Shown one piece after another: positions 14,401-23,486 of a DNA stretch of 64,000 nt (its first letter is position 1; the number at the start of each line of letters is the position of its first letter). This DNA is from Mytilus galloprovincialis (lineage: Eukaryota; Mollusca; Bivalvia; Mytilida; Mytilidae). The notes beneath the pieces are model-generated. The model saw nothing but the letters and a program-made list of their open reading frames with translations. It made no database searches and had not been told where the DNA came from. The position numbers and the translations under genes were made by a program. Where the stretch lies: assembly GCF_965363235.1 (NCBI RefSeq), contig NC_134850.1, forward strand, positions 38,436,602-38,500,601, read 5' to 3'.

Positions 14401-14862
14401 TATTGATAAGGTGTATATCAATTATAATTTATATTAAAGAATTTAATTTGCCAATTAATTCATACAAAATAACATTGTCATTTTTTCAACCAAATGATCA
14501 ACATCCAAACAGAAATAACGCACTCCTATACACACAAGTGATATTCACTTAAACCAAAGTTTTTCACAGAGTCAGAAAATTAAGCAACAAACTCAAAAGT
14601 TGTCCCAATAATTTAGGCTTAGTGCGACCAAGGATTTGTATAGCTAAATCCTTGGTGCAACGGTTCAAGACGTGTGCTGAGGATATTTTTCTCTTATAAT
14701 TTTATTGCATTCCAATCAGGAAGTATCTAATCAAATGACATAACAAAAACTACACAGGCAGAAAAGATCAGAAAAATCCAACCTGTTAAAAAAGGGGTTA
14801 TGATTGTGAATGGTGGTATTTCCGTGAATTATCTATACCTTTAAAATATAACTCGCAAGCAT
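342..14862 (-). CDS. 12-exon zinc-finger protein with Cys/His exon modules and C-terminal C2H2 array
   Basis: Proposed coding exons, in transcript order: 14839-14862, 12582-13203, 11599-11735, 11075-11138, 10210-10451, 9549-9732, 8932-9103, 6185-6315, 5609-5682, 5025-5225, 4060-4144, 342-2467. Every intron is GT-AG, all phases match, and the lengths sum to 4062 nt (1353 aa plus stop), which supports the model. Residues 9-180 are polar low complexity (nuclear-type basic runs, Ser/Thr/Pro). About 185-480 carry five C/H-rich modules. About 482-645 are an acidic linker without fingers. About 646-880 are charged with an IKEEP sumoylation-type motif near 687. Twelve C2H2 fingers follow from about 884 to 1320. 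This points to a nuclear DNA-binding regulator, but no orthologue name is recognised. The first exon (8 codons) is the least certain part: it was chosen for its good donor and matching phase 0. Exon 2 has a NAGNAG acceptor (13200/13203). Introns hold several short transposon copies. Confidence 0.8.
2676..2948. mobile_element. Short TIR element, family M1, copy 1
   Basis: About 275 bp in the last intron of the zinc-finger gene. Its degenerate ends resemble TTAAGGTGGTACCTAACAC, and the interior matches copy 2 (gggagataactc, aagcttctcaatg, gtcaaactgct). It has no coding capacity. It abuts the next copy tail to head. Confidence 0.65.
2943..3221. mobile_element. Short TIR element, family M1, copy 2
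   Basis: Ends are CTTAAGGTGGTACCTAACAC on the left and GTTGAGTACCACCTTAA on the right, imperfect inverted repeats of about 17 bp. It is non-coding and lies directly beside copy 1, sharing the border bases. Confidence 0.75.
3632..3920 (+). repeat. Dispersed repeat R2, near full length
   Basis: Starts near 'attatgtatgtgccagtacc', includes 'gtttttcgttcattattttg', and ends 'gcaatcataccaaatcttct'. Copies with the same order of motifs lie at 43780-44088 (same strand) and 15517-15750 (opposite strand). I recognise it as a very common mussel repeat. It has no open frame and its superfamily is not determined. Confidence 0.7.
5852..6075. mobile_element. Short TIR element, family M1, copy 3 (diverged)
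   Basis: Left end TTTAAAGGTGGGTACAGAAC, right end TTAGGTACTCCCTTAAA. The interior has the same 'aaaatcagctaaa' and 'caaactgct' landmarks as copies 1 and 2, with deletions. Located in an intron of the zinc-finger gene. Confidence 0.6.
7860..8110 (+). mobile_element. Molluscan tRNA-derived SINE, 5'-damaged copy
   Basis: A B-box-like GGTTTGAGCCC is followed by the body motifs 'gtcagtttcctaccgcagg', 'attaaaactgactgccatga' and 'acccatatggtg'. The same body is found in the next copy and, inverted, at 23.2-23.5 kb. Confidence 0.55.
8120..8375 (+). mobile_element. Molluscan tRNA-derived SINE, second copy
   Basis: Begins with an A-box-like 'gccgtagtggttgagcc' and repeats the body of the preceding copy ('gtcagtttcctgcctcagg', 'caataaaactgactttc', 'atgaaattatccatatga'). 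The copies lie in direct orientation about 310 bp apart. Confidence 0.5.
8932..9103 (-). CDS. Exon 7 of the zinc-finger gene: beta module 3
   Basis: Reads YFILPCYLDCQLKD, then HFHCPICGGNRRRRNAF, then HHLEIC: the third copy of the beta layout, entered in phase 1 like the other two. The donor CAAA|GTAAGATC exits in phase 2 into the acidic linker exon at 6185-6315 (LPLNIPVDDG onwards). The linker continues in 5609-5682, 5025-5225 and 4060-4144, where no fingers are seen. Confidence 0.8.
9549..9732 (-). CDS. Exon 6 of the zinc-finger gene: second alpha-type Cys/His module
   Basis: This exon is short and has no in-frame ATG at its head. Reading from the acceptor TATTCCAG gives GHVSIVRSLQDLPLDKCQDD, then SCCKGKRIHCALC and KIKIHNHSHW, closely matching the alpha module at the end of exon 2. 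The donor AAAG|GTATTAAAG leaves one base that completes Gly with the next exon. Without this exon, exons 5 and 7 cannot be joined in frame, which is independent support for it. Confidence 0.78.
9876..9976 (+). repeat. R2 repeat, 3' fragment
   Basis: Short degenerate match to the R2 end ('gacctatagctgctaacc', 'cctaccacatcttcttatt'), in the intron between zinc-finger exons 5 and 6 just below exon 5. Confidence 0.5.
10210..10451 (-). CDS. Exon 5 of the zinc-finger gene: beta module 2
   Basis: Begins YAVQLCKKKC and continues HFHCPICESL, then FHLWRCEE: the same C-x3-C, HFHCPIC, His-x4-Cys layout as exons 3 and 7, followed by an acidic/polar tail of about 45 residues. The open frame runs past the donor AAG|GTATTGG, but splicing there joins in phase 0 to the exon at 9549-9732 and keeps the downstream frame. 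Confidence 0.8.
11276..11330 (-). repeat. R2 repeat, end fragment
   Basis: 'gatgtggtatgagtaccaat' followed by 'gagataactctccatc' is the inverted R2 end, about 140 bp upstream of zinc-finger exon 4. Confidence 0.5.
11599..11735 (-). CDS. Exon 3 of the zinc-finger gene: beta module 1
   Basis: The exon reads LKCSLNCGSRTDTHYHCPLC, a Val/Lys-rich spacer, then FFRHLFSH. It has two cysteines (C-x3-C), then HYHCPLC and a C2H2-like helix. The acceptor is TTTTTCAG and the donor GCG|GTAAGTAC. It enters in phase 1 and exits in phase 0. The next small exon (11075-11138) is a 21-residue linker that again ends in phase 1. Confidence 0.8.
11770..11993 (+). repeat. Dispersed repeat R1
   Basis: Landmarks in order: 'actgaactccgaggaaa', 'ggataacaactgtcatattc', 'cttggtacaggcattttc', 'gtagaaaatggtggattg', 'ttttatagctagctaaacc', 'tgtatgacagtcgca'. 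Further copies lie at 60.1 kb, 61.9 kb (inverted), 46.1 kb and, split by an insertion, at 33.8/35.4 kb. It is non-coding, and its class is not determined (SINE-like length). Confidence 0.7.
12279..12297. repeat. (CA)n microsatellite
   Basis: About nine CA dinucleotides in the intron between zinc-finger exons 2 and 3. Confidence 0.8.
12582..13203 (-). CDS. Exon 2 of the zinc-finger gene: low-complexity region plus first alpha-type Cys/His module
   Basis: The exon opens with a Ser/Lys/Asp-rich segment containing KRLVSLL, APKRRYTKK and other basic patches suited to nuclear import. It ends with a module of spacing C-x4-C-x-C-x4-HC-x2-C followed by KIRDHLELNH. The donor is GAAG|GTGAGG (phase 1). 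The acceptor is a tandem NAG (CAGCAG), so an extra Gln may be included or skipped. The same Cys/His pattern returns in the exon at 9549-9732, which argues for an internal duplication. Confidence 0.8.
13686..13923. repeat. Two direct copies of an ~80-bp sequence
   Basis: 13686-13765 and 13845-13923 share 'gacacttaatctgtcttctt' and 'attcttcttgacaatagc' with few differences, spaced about 159 bp apart. In intron 1 of the zinc-finger gene. No function seen. Confidence 0.7.
14244..14416. mobile_element. 173-bp TIR element
   Basis: Perfect 12-bp inverted ends ATACACCTTATC and GATAAGGTGTAT around a 149-bp non-coding interior. Located in intron 1 of the zinc-finger gene, about 420 bp from its proposed start codon. 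Confidence 0.6.
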
Positions 14863-14878
14863 TTTGTTTGTCTACATT

Positions 14879-14886
14879 TGACGTCA
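14879..14886. promoter_or_regulatory. Full palindromic CRE (TGACGTCA)
   Basis: Exact 8-bp CREB/ATF site, 17 bp upstream of the proposed zinc-finger ATG. If that start is right, the site would lie in the 5' UTR. This is a reason to keep the first exon provisional. Confidence 0.5.
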
Positions 14887-14986
14887 CAAAGTGAAATAAT
14901 CAAGCTTTAACTAAAGTGTTACTGCGGAAACTCTTTTTAAATGTGGATACACAGCTAGATTGGTTCGTCAGAAAACAAGCGTCCCC

Positions 14987-14996
14987 AACATGGCGC
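14987..14996 (+). promoter_or_regulatory. YY1-like site
   Basis: AACATGGCGC fits the AAnATGGCG core of YY1, which in TATA-less promoters typically sits just downstream of the start site. Together with the CCAAT 25 bp upstream it suggests a plus-strand transcription start near here. Confidence 0.4.
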
Positions 14997-15300
14997 CGAG
15001 AACGAACCAAAAGGCGTCTATAATACTCCGAATCAATGTCGGTGTAAAGAATTATGAAATCCGATATAAAATTATAGGCATTTTTTCGGTTAAAAAGATA
15101 AGTTTGTATTGTACAGAAATAATAAGTTACCTTCTATGTATATATAGAAATATTGTTCCATACTTCCAAACGTTTGTGTTGACTATATTTTCGAAGAAAA
15201 TAAACATTCCGTAATATTTCAAGTCACTAACCGACATAGGTTTTATTATTACTCAACTCCACACAAAAACTGGAAAAGAAAATAGCAGAGAAAACAGAAA

Positions 15301-18300
15301 ATGCCACCAAAGAAAAGACAAGCAAATGATAATGCAAATAATCAACCAACAAACGATGTATGCTATATTAGTTCTAATGACATGATTTTTAATTGATTGG
15401 TATTGAAATATACAGAGAGAACACCTCCCCCTTTTTCACTTTGATTTTGGACTTGCACTATGTGTGCATTTTAAAACAACTCTCCACAATAGACCAAATG
15501 ATACAGAAATTAACAACAACATCTCCTCTACAGCCTTCAACAATGAGCAAAAGCCATTCAACCCATACTGCATAGTCAGATCTATATACATGATATAAGG
15601 CCTAAAAATGACACATGTATTAAAACTAAAAAAACTAACGGCCTTATGCATGAACAAAATAATGAATGAAAACATATATGTAACACAGCAACAAATGACA
15701 ACCACTGATTAATACGCTCTTGACCTTGGACAGGCTTATTCAGCATGTGGAATTGTTGACAGGTACAACTGTCCAAAGATATTTCCAAAGACCAATTAAC
15801 ACAACCAATGTTACTTAATCCAATAGACCAACCACAATTCAACGTGGCCAATATTACTGAATCCCACAAACAAATCCATGAAGCTAATGCTACTTTATAG
15901 TAATAGACAAGATTAAAACCTAACCTCATTCTGTAAAACCCTCGGGGGGGCCACTTCCTATATAATTAGTGGTAGGGATGAGCCGCTGGAATAGGTCACT
16001 TTTTCATGCTCTATGATATATGAAAAGGGTGAGAAATTCAGATTAAATATATATCAATAGGTTGATATTATCACTTGCTTGATTATATCATAAGTATCTG
16101 AAACTAATCAGATGTCCGTATTTATTCTTGATGCGGTTAAACCACAGTCGTAAATGCATCAGTTATTTGTCAAACCAATTAAACTCTGATGTTGTATTTC
16201 CACTGATGCCAGTGATAGATGCAATAAATCTAACTATTTTGACATTTGCACCTAGTTAACATTCAAGGGTTTGTATACATAAAACATGATAACAATTATT
16301 TAAAGAAATTCCATTGTGACAGCGTCCTTTACTAGGAGGGAACGGCAATGAACTTTTTTATCAGTTTTTAATTAATATTTAAACATGTTAAAATCAATGA
16401 AGGTGTTACACTCTGGGGTGATATTACAGTTATCTGACCATAGATGATCTGACCAAACGTCTTTTATATGTATTGTATTTTGGAATTGAAATATCTTCAT
16501 AATGAAAGATGTAAAATGGGCAATAAGAAAAAAGTGTTTAAGATGTGACAAATTTATTGGAAAAGAAGGTGATATTATTGCGACTATTTTGCTTCTTAAC
16601 AAGGACGTGATGATGAGCGGGAAAAATATTGAAATATATCTATAGGTCTGTTTTTTGTTAATTAATATATGACAAGGTATATATTTTTGATTAACAAAAT
16701 ATATGAAAAGGGTGGGGCACTTGATGTCTCAGCTGCTCACCCCTACCAAAAAAAGTTTGAAGTGGCCCCCCCGAGGTAAAACCCAACCACCTGTTAGAAC
16801 ATCATGATAGTGTATCAGTCCCATTAGGGTGGTCACCTTTTAAGATTGTGTTTAATTAAAACCTTCCCACCCATCAACCAAAATGGTTGACTCATTATTT
16901 TCCATTACTATTCTCAAAACAATAAATAACTTAAAGCTTGTCTTGATAAATGTTGAAAAGCATAAATCAAGTAAGATTTAGAAAAAAATATTTACATCAG
17001 TGATTTACACAATTCAAGAGAAATAACTCGGATTTGATTTGCAGGATACAAATGCAGCCAATGAGTTTGATATAGAGTTGTCCTGGTGTATCAGACAACT
17101 AGAGCTTGGATTATGCAACCAGAAACCAGACTCCAGACAAGGTACATGTACATGTTAAAATAAGGCCATAAAAAAACCTACCTACCCCCAAAAAATAGCT
17201 GCCTACTCCAAATCTTTTATTGGTCTGATGTGAAAAAGGGTTTTTTTATTGGATAAGCATGGAGACTAAAAAACATTTGACACTTTAATTTCTCTTTTTC
17301 GAAAGAAAAAAAAAAAGAAAATGCCTACCTACCTGTTTCCACCTTTGGGTAGAGTTTGGACAAACCATTATATTTTTAAGTGTGGTCTAAGTTAATAGTA
17401 CAAAACATTATTGCAGTAATTAAACATTTTTTAAATACATGTACATGTAAAAGCTTATATCCTACAATATTTTCTTTGTTTATCTTCCTAAACAGTTTCT
17501 TTCACAAATGTTTAAAGATAGATCTATGTCATTTGGTTTAATTACTACAATAATGTAATAATGTCATACATGTATGTGGTCCCTATTGGAATTTAAAAAT
17601 AAAAATTCACCACATGTTTTGAATAATTTACCCTCAGATATTTGTATCTGTATTATTTTCTGCAGCTTATGGGGCTGTAACACGTACAACATATATAAAT
17701 TTGGGATAGAAAATATATAATAAAAAAAAAATTACTGAAACATGTAGGTTATTTTGATGGTATTGTAAAATCCATTAGACATTTGTTTTTTATTATGAAA
17801 TTTTATTTAATTTCTTTTTTACTAATTCTTGAGTTCTGATAATTAAATCATCTTGAAATTCATTACAATAGGATTAACAGTTCTGTTTGTTTTCAATTCA
17901 ATTTGCACACAGAGCAAATTGTGGTTACACATAGGTTACAATACATGTGGATTCTTATGTGAGATAAATTGTAACAACTGTAAATACATGTATGTACATC
18001 TGTGAGTCTGCATTAAATACAGACATATCTAGAATTTTATCATGCTTTTATTTACTAAGTAAATTTTTGTTCTTTTATAATGAGGGTTTAATTGTTTAAT
18101 TCTTATAGTTGTCTTAACATTCAAAAAAGTGTAAAATGATGGACAATGATAATATCATGTTTCTGTTTATTTAAAAAAAATAATGTCTATTTACATGGCT
18201 ACAGGGAGTAATTTTTGAATGCCTTTCACAGCTATTTAACATCTGTGCAAAGTAGACTTCTTTGTTTAGTTCTTAAGGTAAAAGGTTGAACTCTTATTAA

Positions 18301-21294
18301 AAAATACTAAGCAAACCAGAAAAAATATTTGAGGCATGTTTGACCTCCCAAGACTTGAGAATTTGATTGTTTGTAAAAGAAATTACTTGTACTGTACATG
18401 AAAATCATAAGGGGAGATAATCAGAATATTTAAATCTGATAAGAAATTCAAAATCTTACAAATTTACATATTTTTTATAGATATAATTAATTTTAATGGG
18501 GCTATTAAAAAGAATAGATTTGTTTGCCCTAACCCTTCCTAACCAGAAAATAGTTGCCTATTCAAAATCTTTTATTGTCCTAATGTGAACAAGTTTTTTT
18601 AATCAGATATGCATGAAGATTAAATAACATCTGACACACCAATTTCTCTTTGCCGTAAAAAAGAAAAGAAAAAGCCTACCTACTGTCTTTACCTTTGGGT
18701 AGGATTTGGGCAAACCAAAATATTTTTTTTAAGTGTGGCCTTGCCTTTTTGCCTTATTTCACCAGAGAAATAAATATATACAATAATACAAGGATTTATA
18801 TAGTAAGAATTATTTTCAATAGAAAGCACTGAAATCTTATCTTTTCGAGAATTCCAACATTGCATTTTTCACAGCTGTTTTATTTTATATATAATAGAAA
18901 TTTTGTGATTTATATCAATTAGACATTAATCCTCCAAAATAAAGAACCAAAAAAGATCAATACACTGCAGTCTTGAACAATATTGGCAGGTAACATTAAG
19001 TGATGACAAAAGACGCTGATAAGGTTTCTGACTTAGGACAGACACATTAGTATACAGAAGAGTTAAATATATCATTTTAGAGTTGACAACTCTTCCCTTT
19101 TAATGTTGATCACTGAGATATGTTTTGCATGTCATTAATTATTGTATTATTATCCTTTCAGAAATCATTCTGTAGCATGTTAAGAATTTATTTGTTCCAT
19201 CTTGAAAACAAAATATAACAGGAGAGTCTTCAGTCTCTTGAATGTAGAAAATTGACTTTGCAGTTCCAATTTGAAGATCTTATCACTTTGAAAAGTATTT
19301 TCATTCTTATACATTTATCTTTTTAGCGGCAGAAGCAATAAAGGTTTTAAAGATCCTGAGAAGTGACAAGTCACCTTTAGTGAAGAAAAGACAAGCCATG
19401 AGAAATACATTTGGTGACTACAGACAGAAAATTAAAGAGGAAGAAAGGAAGAATGCAACAAGTAAATGATGAAAATATTATTTTTTTAAAAATATGTGGA
19501 AGTAAACAAATATTTTTCAATATCCTTTCAGAATTAGCACTGTGATAAAGAAATTAAACAGTTAACAAAAAAAAATGGAGAGCACACATTTTCATGCCTA
19601 TAGCTAGTTTGTGTTAGATTCTCTTCATCTGTTTTCTGTTGCCAAAAGTGTTCTAAATAGCTGAACTTCAACCTGTATAAACTTGAACTGACTCCGTGTT
19701 TTACAAAAACTCTCCATCCATTCATTTAATGGGTACAGTAGGTAGTGTTGCAAACAAAAAATAGAATTTATAGACATTGAAATTCGGTATCATTTTTTAA
19801 TCAGAAAGGTTAAAACTCTTACCAGACTACTCAATTTATCTATATGTCCAGTGGCAAATAACTTTTGTAAATACTGATAGACAACCCTTATTCAAGATAA
19901 AAACAATTATTCTATATTTATAGCTTTTCTGTATGAATTGGAATTTGATTGAAACAGCATATTCATATGTGGAATGAAAAAGTCACTATAAAAATCACAT
20001 ATTTTCTGCATCAAAAGACAGTAATTGTATAATATTTCACAAATGCATTCAAATAAGAGATATTTTAAACTTTATTAAGATACTTTTTCTATTTTACTTA
20101 TATATATATAAATCAATGAAATATTAGCATTAATACATTTAACATATCTGTGTAAGAAATTTCGTTTTGACTATCACAGAACTTTGTGTAATATAAAATT
20201 TATGAAAAAAAAAAGCAGAGTAATCTCCCTTTAAGCAATTTATATACTGTTAATTCAGAAATTATTGCGAGAAATGCTACAGAGTTGTAAACGCGATAAT
20301 TTAAACTCACATTTTGAAATATTTTATGTGACTTATACAGGATTTTTCTCAAAATTGTAAAAATTCAAATCGCCTTTCAGTTTAAAATGACAAAATCGAA
20401 ATAATAACTGCATGCAATAATTTTTGAATTTACAGTATATATATATATTTTAAGAAGGACTAAACTTTCATTCAATTGCCAATACTAAGAGAATGCATGT
20501 CTTTTATAGGGGACAATATATTATGAGTTTTTCTCGATGTTGAAGTCCATAAAGTTGCTTGTAATTTTAAATTGTTAACATCCACTTCAATTGAACTCTG
20601 GTGGATAGTTGTCTCTTTGACAATGATACCACATCTACTTATTTGTATATCAAAGTATTTAGTTCAAATAATCAAACCAAGGTCTGCATGGTCTGTGAAA
20701 GTCAGAAAAAAATATTCTTAGCTTATTACAAATAAATGTTATGGAAAGGATGCAGTTGAAACTACTCATGCATCAATAGTATGTAAATTTTTTATATGTT
20801 TTCACTAATAATCATTTTCACATATAAAATTTCAATTTTAACTTAAAATATTTCTTGTGTTCTGTTTTACAGAAATGAAGAAGTTAAAGGTCACACCAGT
20901 ATCAACAGAATCTAATAAATCGGTTTTCTACAAAAAGTCATTGAAGAAAGCTAATGAATCGTATGTGACAATGATGGCTTCAATAAAAGTGAATGATGAG
21001 AAATCTCAGGTGGATACAACAAGGCTAATGTCAGACAATACACAAGGGGAACCTGGTGGTTTTAAATTTGGGTTTACACAACCTTCATCATGTGAAACTA
21101 TTAATACACAAGACAAGGCAGTATGTAATGGTGATAAAGTAAACATTGAAGTCACATGTCTGTCACATGACCCTTCAGATAAGGAGCCTGCTAAATGTGT
21201 TGAAAAGGAAGACAGTAACCTTAATCATGTGAATAAATTTGTAATGCAAAAGTCTGATAACAATTTTCAGTTTAACTTTGATATTCCACCATGA
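15301..21294 (+). CDS. UPF0488 family protein (C8orf33 homologue), 4 exons
   Basis: Exons 15301-15357, 17045-17141, 19327-19461 and 20873-21294 have GT-AG borders with matching phases and total 711 nt, encoding 236 aa (human C8orf33 is of similar length). The N-terminus MPPKKRQ is basic, as in the fly relative. Exon 2 gives the family signature NEFDIELSWCIRQLELGL. Exon 3 gives SPLVKKRQAMRNTFGDYRQK, the family's conserved 'RqlMr..fGDYR.k' block. The C-terminus ends with FGFTQP and FQFNFDIPP, which fit the short F-x-F-x-F tail of the family. The family is little characterised; in vertebrates it is nuclear/chromatin linked. Start choice: first ATG after the promoter, and the only one joining in frame. 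It is transcribed away from the zinc-finger gene from a shared promoter. Introns contain an R2 copy, a hAT-like element and two palindromic MITEs. Confidence 0.88.
15517..15750 (-). repeat. Dispersed repeat R2, inverted copy
   Basis: In intron 1 of the UPF0488 gene. Contains 'cagccttcaacaatgagcaa', 'catactgcatagtcag', 'aaaactaacggcctta' and 'gacaaccactgattaata', the reverse complement of landmarks in the copies at 3.6 and 43.8 kb. Confidence 0.65.
15941..16775. mobile_element. hAT-like non-autonomous DNA transposon, apparently intact ends
   Basis: 835 bp bounded by a perfect 17-bp TIR, CTCGGGGGGGCCACTTC, and by an exact 8-bp direct duplication GTAAAACC at 15933-15940 and 16776-16783. An 8-bp duplication is typical of hAT elements, though other superfamilies can also make it. 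Subterminal motifs recur inside ('atatatgaaaagggtg' near both ends). The only internal frame (76 aa, minus strand) resembles no transposase I know, so it is probably mobilised in trans. It sits in intron 1 of the UPF0488 gene. Confidence 0.85.
17162..17390. mobile_element. Palindromic MITE (AAGGCC ends), copy 1
   Basis: Left 'aaggccataaaaaaacctac', right 'ttaagtgtggtcta'. Contains 'tgcctactccaaatctttta' and 'cacctttgggtagagtttgg', shared with the copy at 18.5 kb. It begins about 20 bp past UPF0488 exon 2. Confidence 0.65.
18498..18742. mobile_element. Palindromic MITE (AAGGCC ends), copy 2
   Basis: Left 'ggggctattaaaaagaatag', right 'tttaagtgtggccttgcc'. The interior keeps 'tgcctattcaaaatctttta' and 'cctttgggtaggatttgggc'. 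The right end resembles the ends of the 1.9-kb element at 6.7-8.6 kb. Confidence 0.65.
20522..20645 (+). repeat. R2 repeat, 3' fragment
   Basis: 'tgaactctggtggatagttg' followed by 'tctctttgacaatgatacca' is the R2 end, in UPF0488 intron 3 about 230 bp before the last exon. Confidence 0.6.
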
Positions 21295-21299
21295 ATAAA
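21294..21299 (+). terminator. AATAAA overlapping the UPF0488 stop codon
   Basis: The last base of TGA is the first base of AATAAA. If used, cleavage 10-30 nt later would give an extremely short 3' UTR. The next exact AATAAA on this strand that I found is near 21.98 kb, so a longer transcript is also possible. Confidence 0.35.
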
Positions 21300-22724
21300 G
21301 TGTTATTGACAATGCATATATATTATTGTATTTATTTTCCAGTTTTTGTTTCGTGAAGACCATGTTTTCTGTAATTCTTATACAGATTTAATATACCTTC
21401 CTGGACTGGTTAATTATTATTTTATAATCAAGGTGTGGTTCAATTGATTTCAGTTCTTTAATGGTCAAAATTCAATTATTTGGTAAAAGGACTAGGTCTG
21501 GTAAAGGCCCATTTTGGCCTCAAATTTCAGGTTTATCTGATGAAAGATTTTGTACACTTTTTAAAACTTAAGTGTCTTACTTCAGTCGATTCAATTAGTT
21601 TGTGTGAAAGATTTGAACTGATTTAGTCATTTCAGATGCTCATAATCAAGCTTATCAAATTTATCAAATATGCCATAATATGTCACTTTTCAGATAGTTT
21701 TTGTCAAAAAATGAAAGTGGCCACATCTGTGTTCACCCTCAACCTTTATATATGTTTATGTATTATCATCAAATACAACTTACATTTAAATATTAAGAAT
21801 GAACACTAATGCGGCCACTTCCATTTAAGACGAAAACCGTCTAAAATTTAACTGAAATGCTAAATTTGTGAAGATTTCAGTAATTTACCACGACTTAATG
21901 ATGTTAGTACACGATATATGTGCATTGTATTGTCAAAAACAGACCATATTTATGTAGCAGAAGTATTTTACTTTCCAATAAATAGCTAAAAGTTTACATT
22001 ATAACAATTTTGTAAAACTGATATATTTTAGGGCCAAAAAGGGGTCTTGCTGAACCTACTCCTTTTCTTGGTTTCCTCTGAATTTCCTATTTTGATGTCA
22101 CAAAATAATGCAATCATAACTGATGACCATACTTTTAAAAATAACATTTTGCACATATGATTGCATGGCTAAAGGGAAATAAAGTTTGTCTACATGAAAA
22201 CTCAAAATTATAAGAGAAACCAATTCCACCAACAAAAACTTTTGCAATACATGTACCATATTTTCCCATTTTGGACAGTGATATTTTAAATATTAAAAAA
22301 GCTCTGCAAGCCTCTCATTTTAAAGATGTTTTTTTGTAAAAACACGGATGAAAAGATAAGTAAATCATATATCTTAGAAAGGTTGATACTTATTGATTTT
22401 GAAGACACTAAAACCTGAGGTCATGGTCACTGAAAAATGACTAAAATAAGTGTTGAAAAGGTTTATCCAAATAATAACATCAGAACTGAAAATGTTGAAT
22501 TGCAACCTTACATGAATTAATGGTCATTTATTATAAGCTGAAGATCCACAATGGTATTTAGGTCATATACTTAAAGTCAAATTTGCTAGGAATAGACTAA
22601 AAAAAACGTGATTCTGGATAATAAGTTAGGTTGAAACAAACTTATTTATTACATATAAGGAGAGGGAGATCGGTATTGATTTCTAGATCAATACTTCGAG
22701 GGATATTATGAGTTTTCTCATTTA
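21300..22724. other. Non-coding interval after UPF0488
   Basis: AT-rich. Contains 'ggactaggtctggtaaaggc' and, about 500 bp on, 'agggccaaaaaggggtct', which look like parts of a dispersed repeat with inverted segments, but no clean borders could be set. No coding exon recognised. Confidence 0.4.
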
Positions 22725-22925
22725 TGTAGAAATAAGAAAATGTGGCATGATTGCCAATAAGAAAACTCCCCACCAGAGATTAAAAATTAATAGAAGATAA
22801 TGACATTCTATAGATCACCATAAGGCTTTCAACAATGAGCAGAACCTATGCTATATAGAAAGCTTCTTCCTGTATCTATTAGTTATTTTACTGTACAAGA
22901 CATTCAACAATGAGCAACATCCATA
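22725..22925 (-). repeat. Dispersed repeat R2, inverted copy
   Basis: 'aaaatgtggcatgattgcca' then 'aactccccaccagaga' and 'ctttcaacaatgagcagaac', the inverted end and middle of R2. Confidence 0.65.
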
Positions 22926-23198
22926 CCAAACTAACGTTATTTAATTATTTACTTTTAAAGAAATAAAATTAATTTAAAGAGTAGTTTAATAAGCTACGTT
23001 ATATTGCTCATTTTGTGCTGTGTTGGACAAAATCCAAATCTATCTTAAATTATAGTGATTATAGGTACGCACGAAAGTAAGGAAAAGCAGTAACTTATTT
23101 GTGTAATCATTTCAATAAGTTTCCATCCATTGTTCCTGAAATTTCTCAGAATGCACACTTGTTGGTGTTATGCACTTGCTATTATTGAGTGGTTTGAG

Positions 23199-23486
23199 TA
23201 TTGATTGATTGATTTATTTTTAACACCACTTTCAGCACTATTGCACGATTTCATTTTAACACCACTTTCAGCAGTATTGTGCTATTTTGTGGCAAGTTTT
23301 AATTGGTGGTAGAAGCTGTAGTGCCTGTTTAAAACTACTGACCTTCAGTAGGAAAACTGACAATCCTGGTAAATTAAGATTGGAGTCAGGCCCACTTGCC
23401 ACATGAGGGATTTGAACTTACAACCTCCATGTTGACAGTGATATTATATTTCAACTACTCGACCACTCACCACTTGGCCACCAAGT
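23199..23486 (-). mobile_element. tRNA-derived SINE of the molluscan type, nearly complete
   Basis: Read on the minus strand it starts near 23486 with an A box TGGCCAAGTGG (23470-23480) and a B box GTTCAAATCCC (23407-23417) about 60 bp later. Then come 'gactccaatcttaatttacc', 'tcagttttcctactgaagg' and 'ccaccaattaaaacttgcc', and it ends with a (GATT/AATC)n tail at 23199-23214. The A/B-box spacing and tail identify a Pol III SINE. It cannot fold as a free tRNA with a normal 3' half. Confidence 0.75.

Larger units (their letters stand above)
14863..15300. promoter_or_regulatory. Bidirectional promoter between the zinc-finger gene and the UPF0488 gene
   Basis: Only 438 bp separate the two proposed start codons, which point away from each other. 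The segment has more CpG than its surroundings and holds a palindromic CRE, an inverted CCAAT (gattgg, 14958-14963) and a YY1-like AACATGGCGC. There is no obvious TATA box at the expected spacing, as is common for shared promoters of housekeeping genes. Transcription start sites cannot be placed from sequence alone. Confidence 0.55.

Noticed and set aside
14989-15214. ATG in ATGGCGCCG opening a ~75-codon frame in the shared promoter
   Set aside because: The ATG belongs to a YY1-like motif, and the frame becomes AT-rich and featureless. At most an upstream ORF of the UPF0488 transcript.
23407-23480. A and B box pair as a tRNA gene
   Set aside because: There is no acceptor-stem pairing or anticodon arm; the body and AATC tail identify a SINE.
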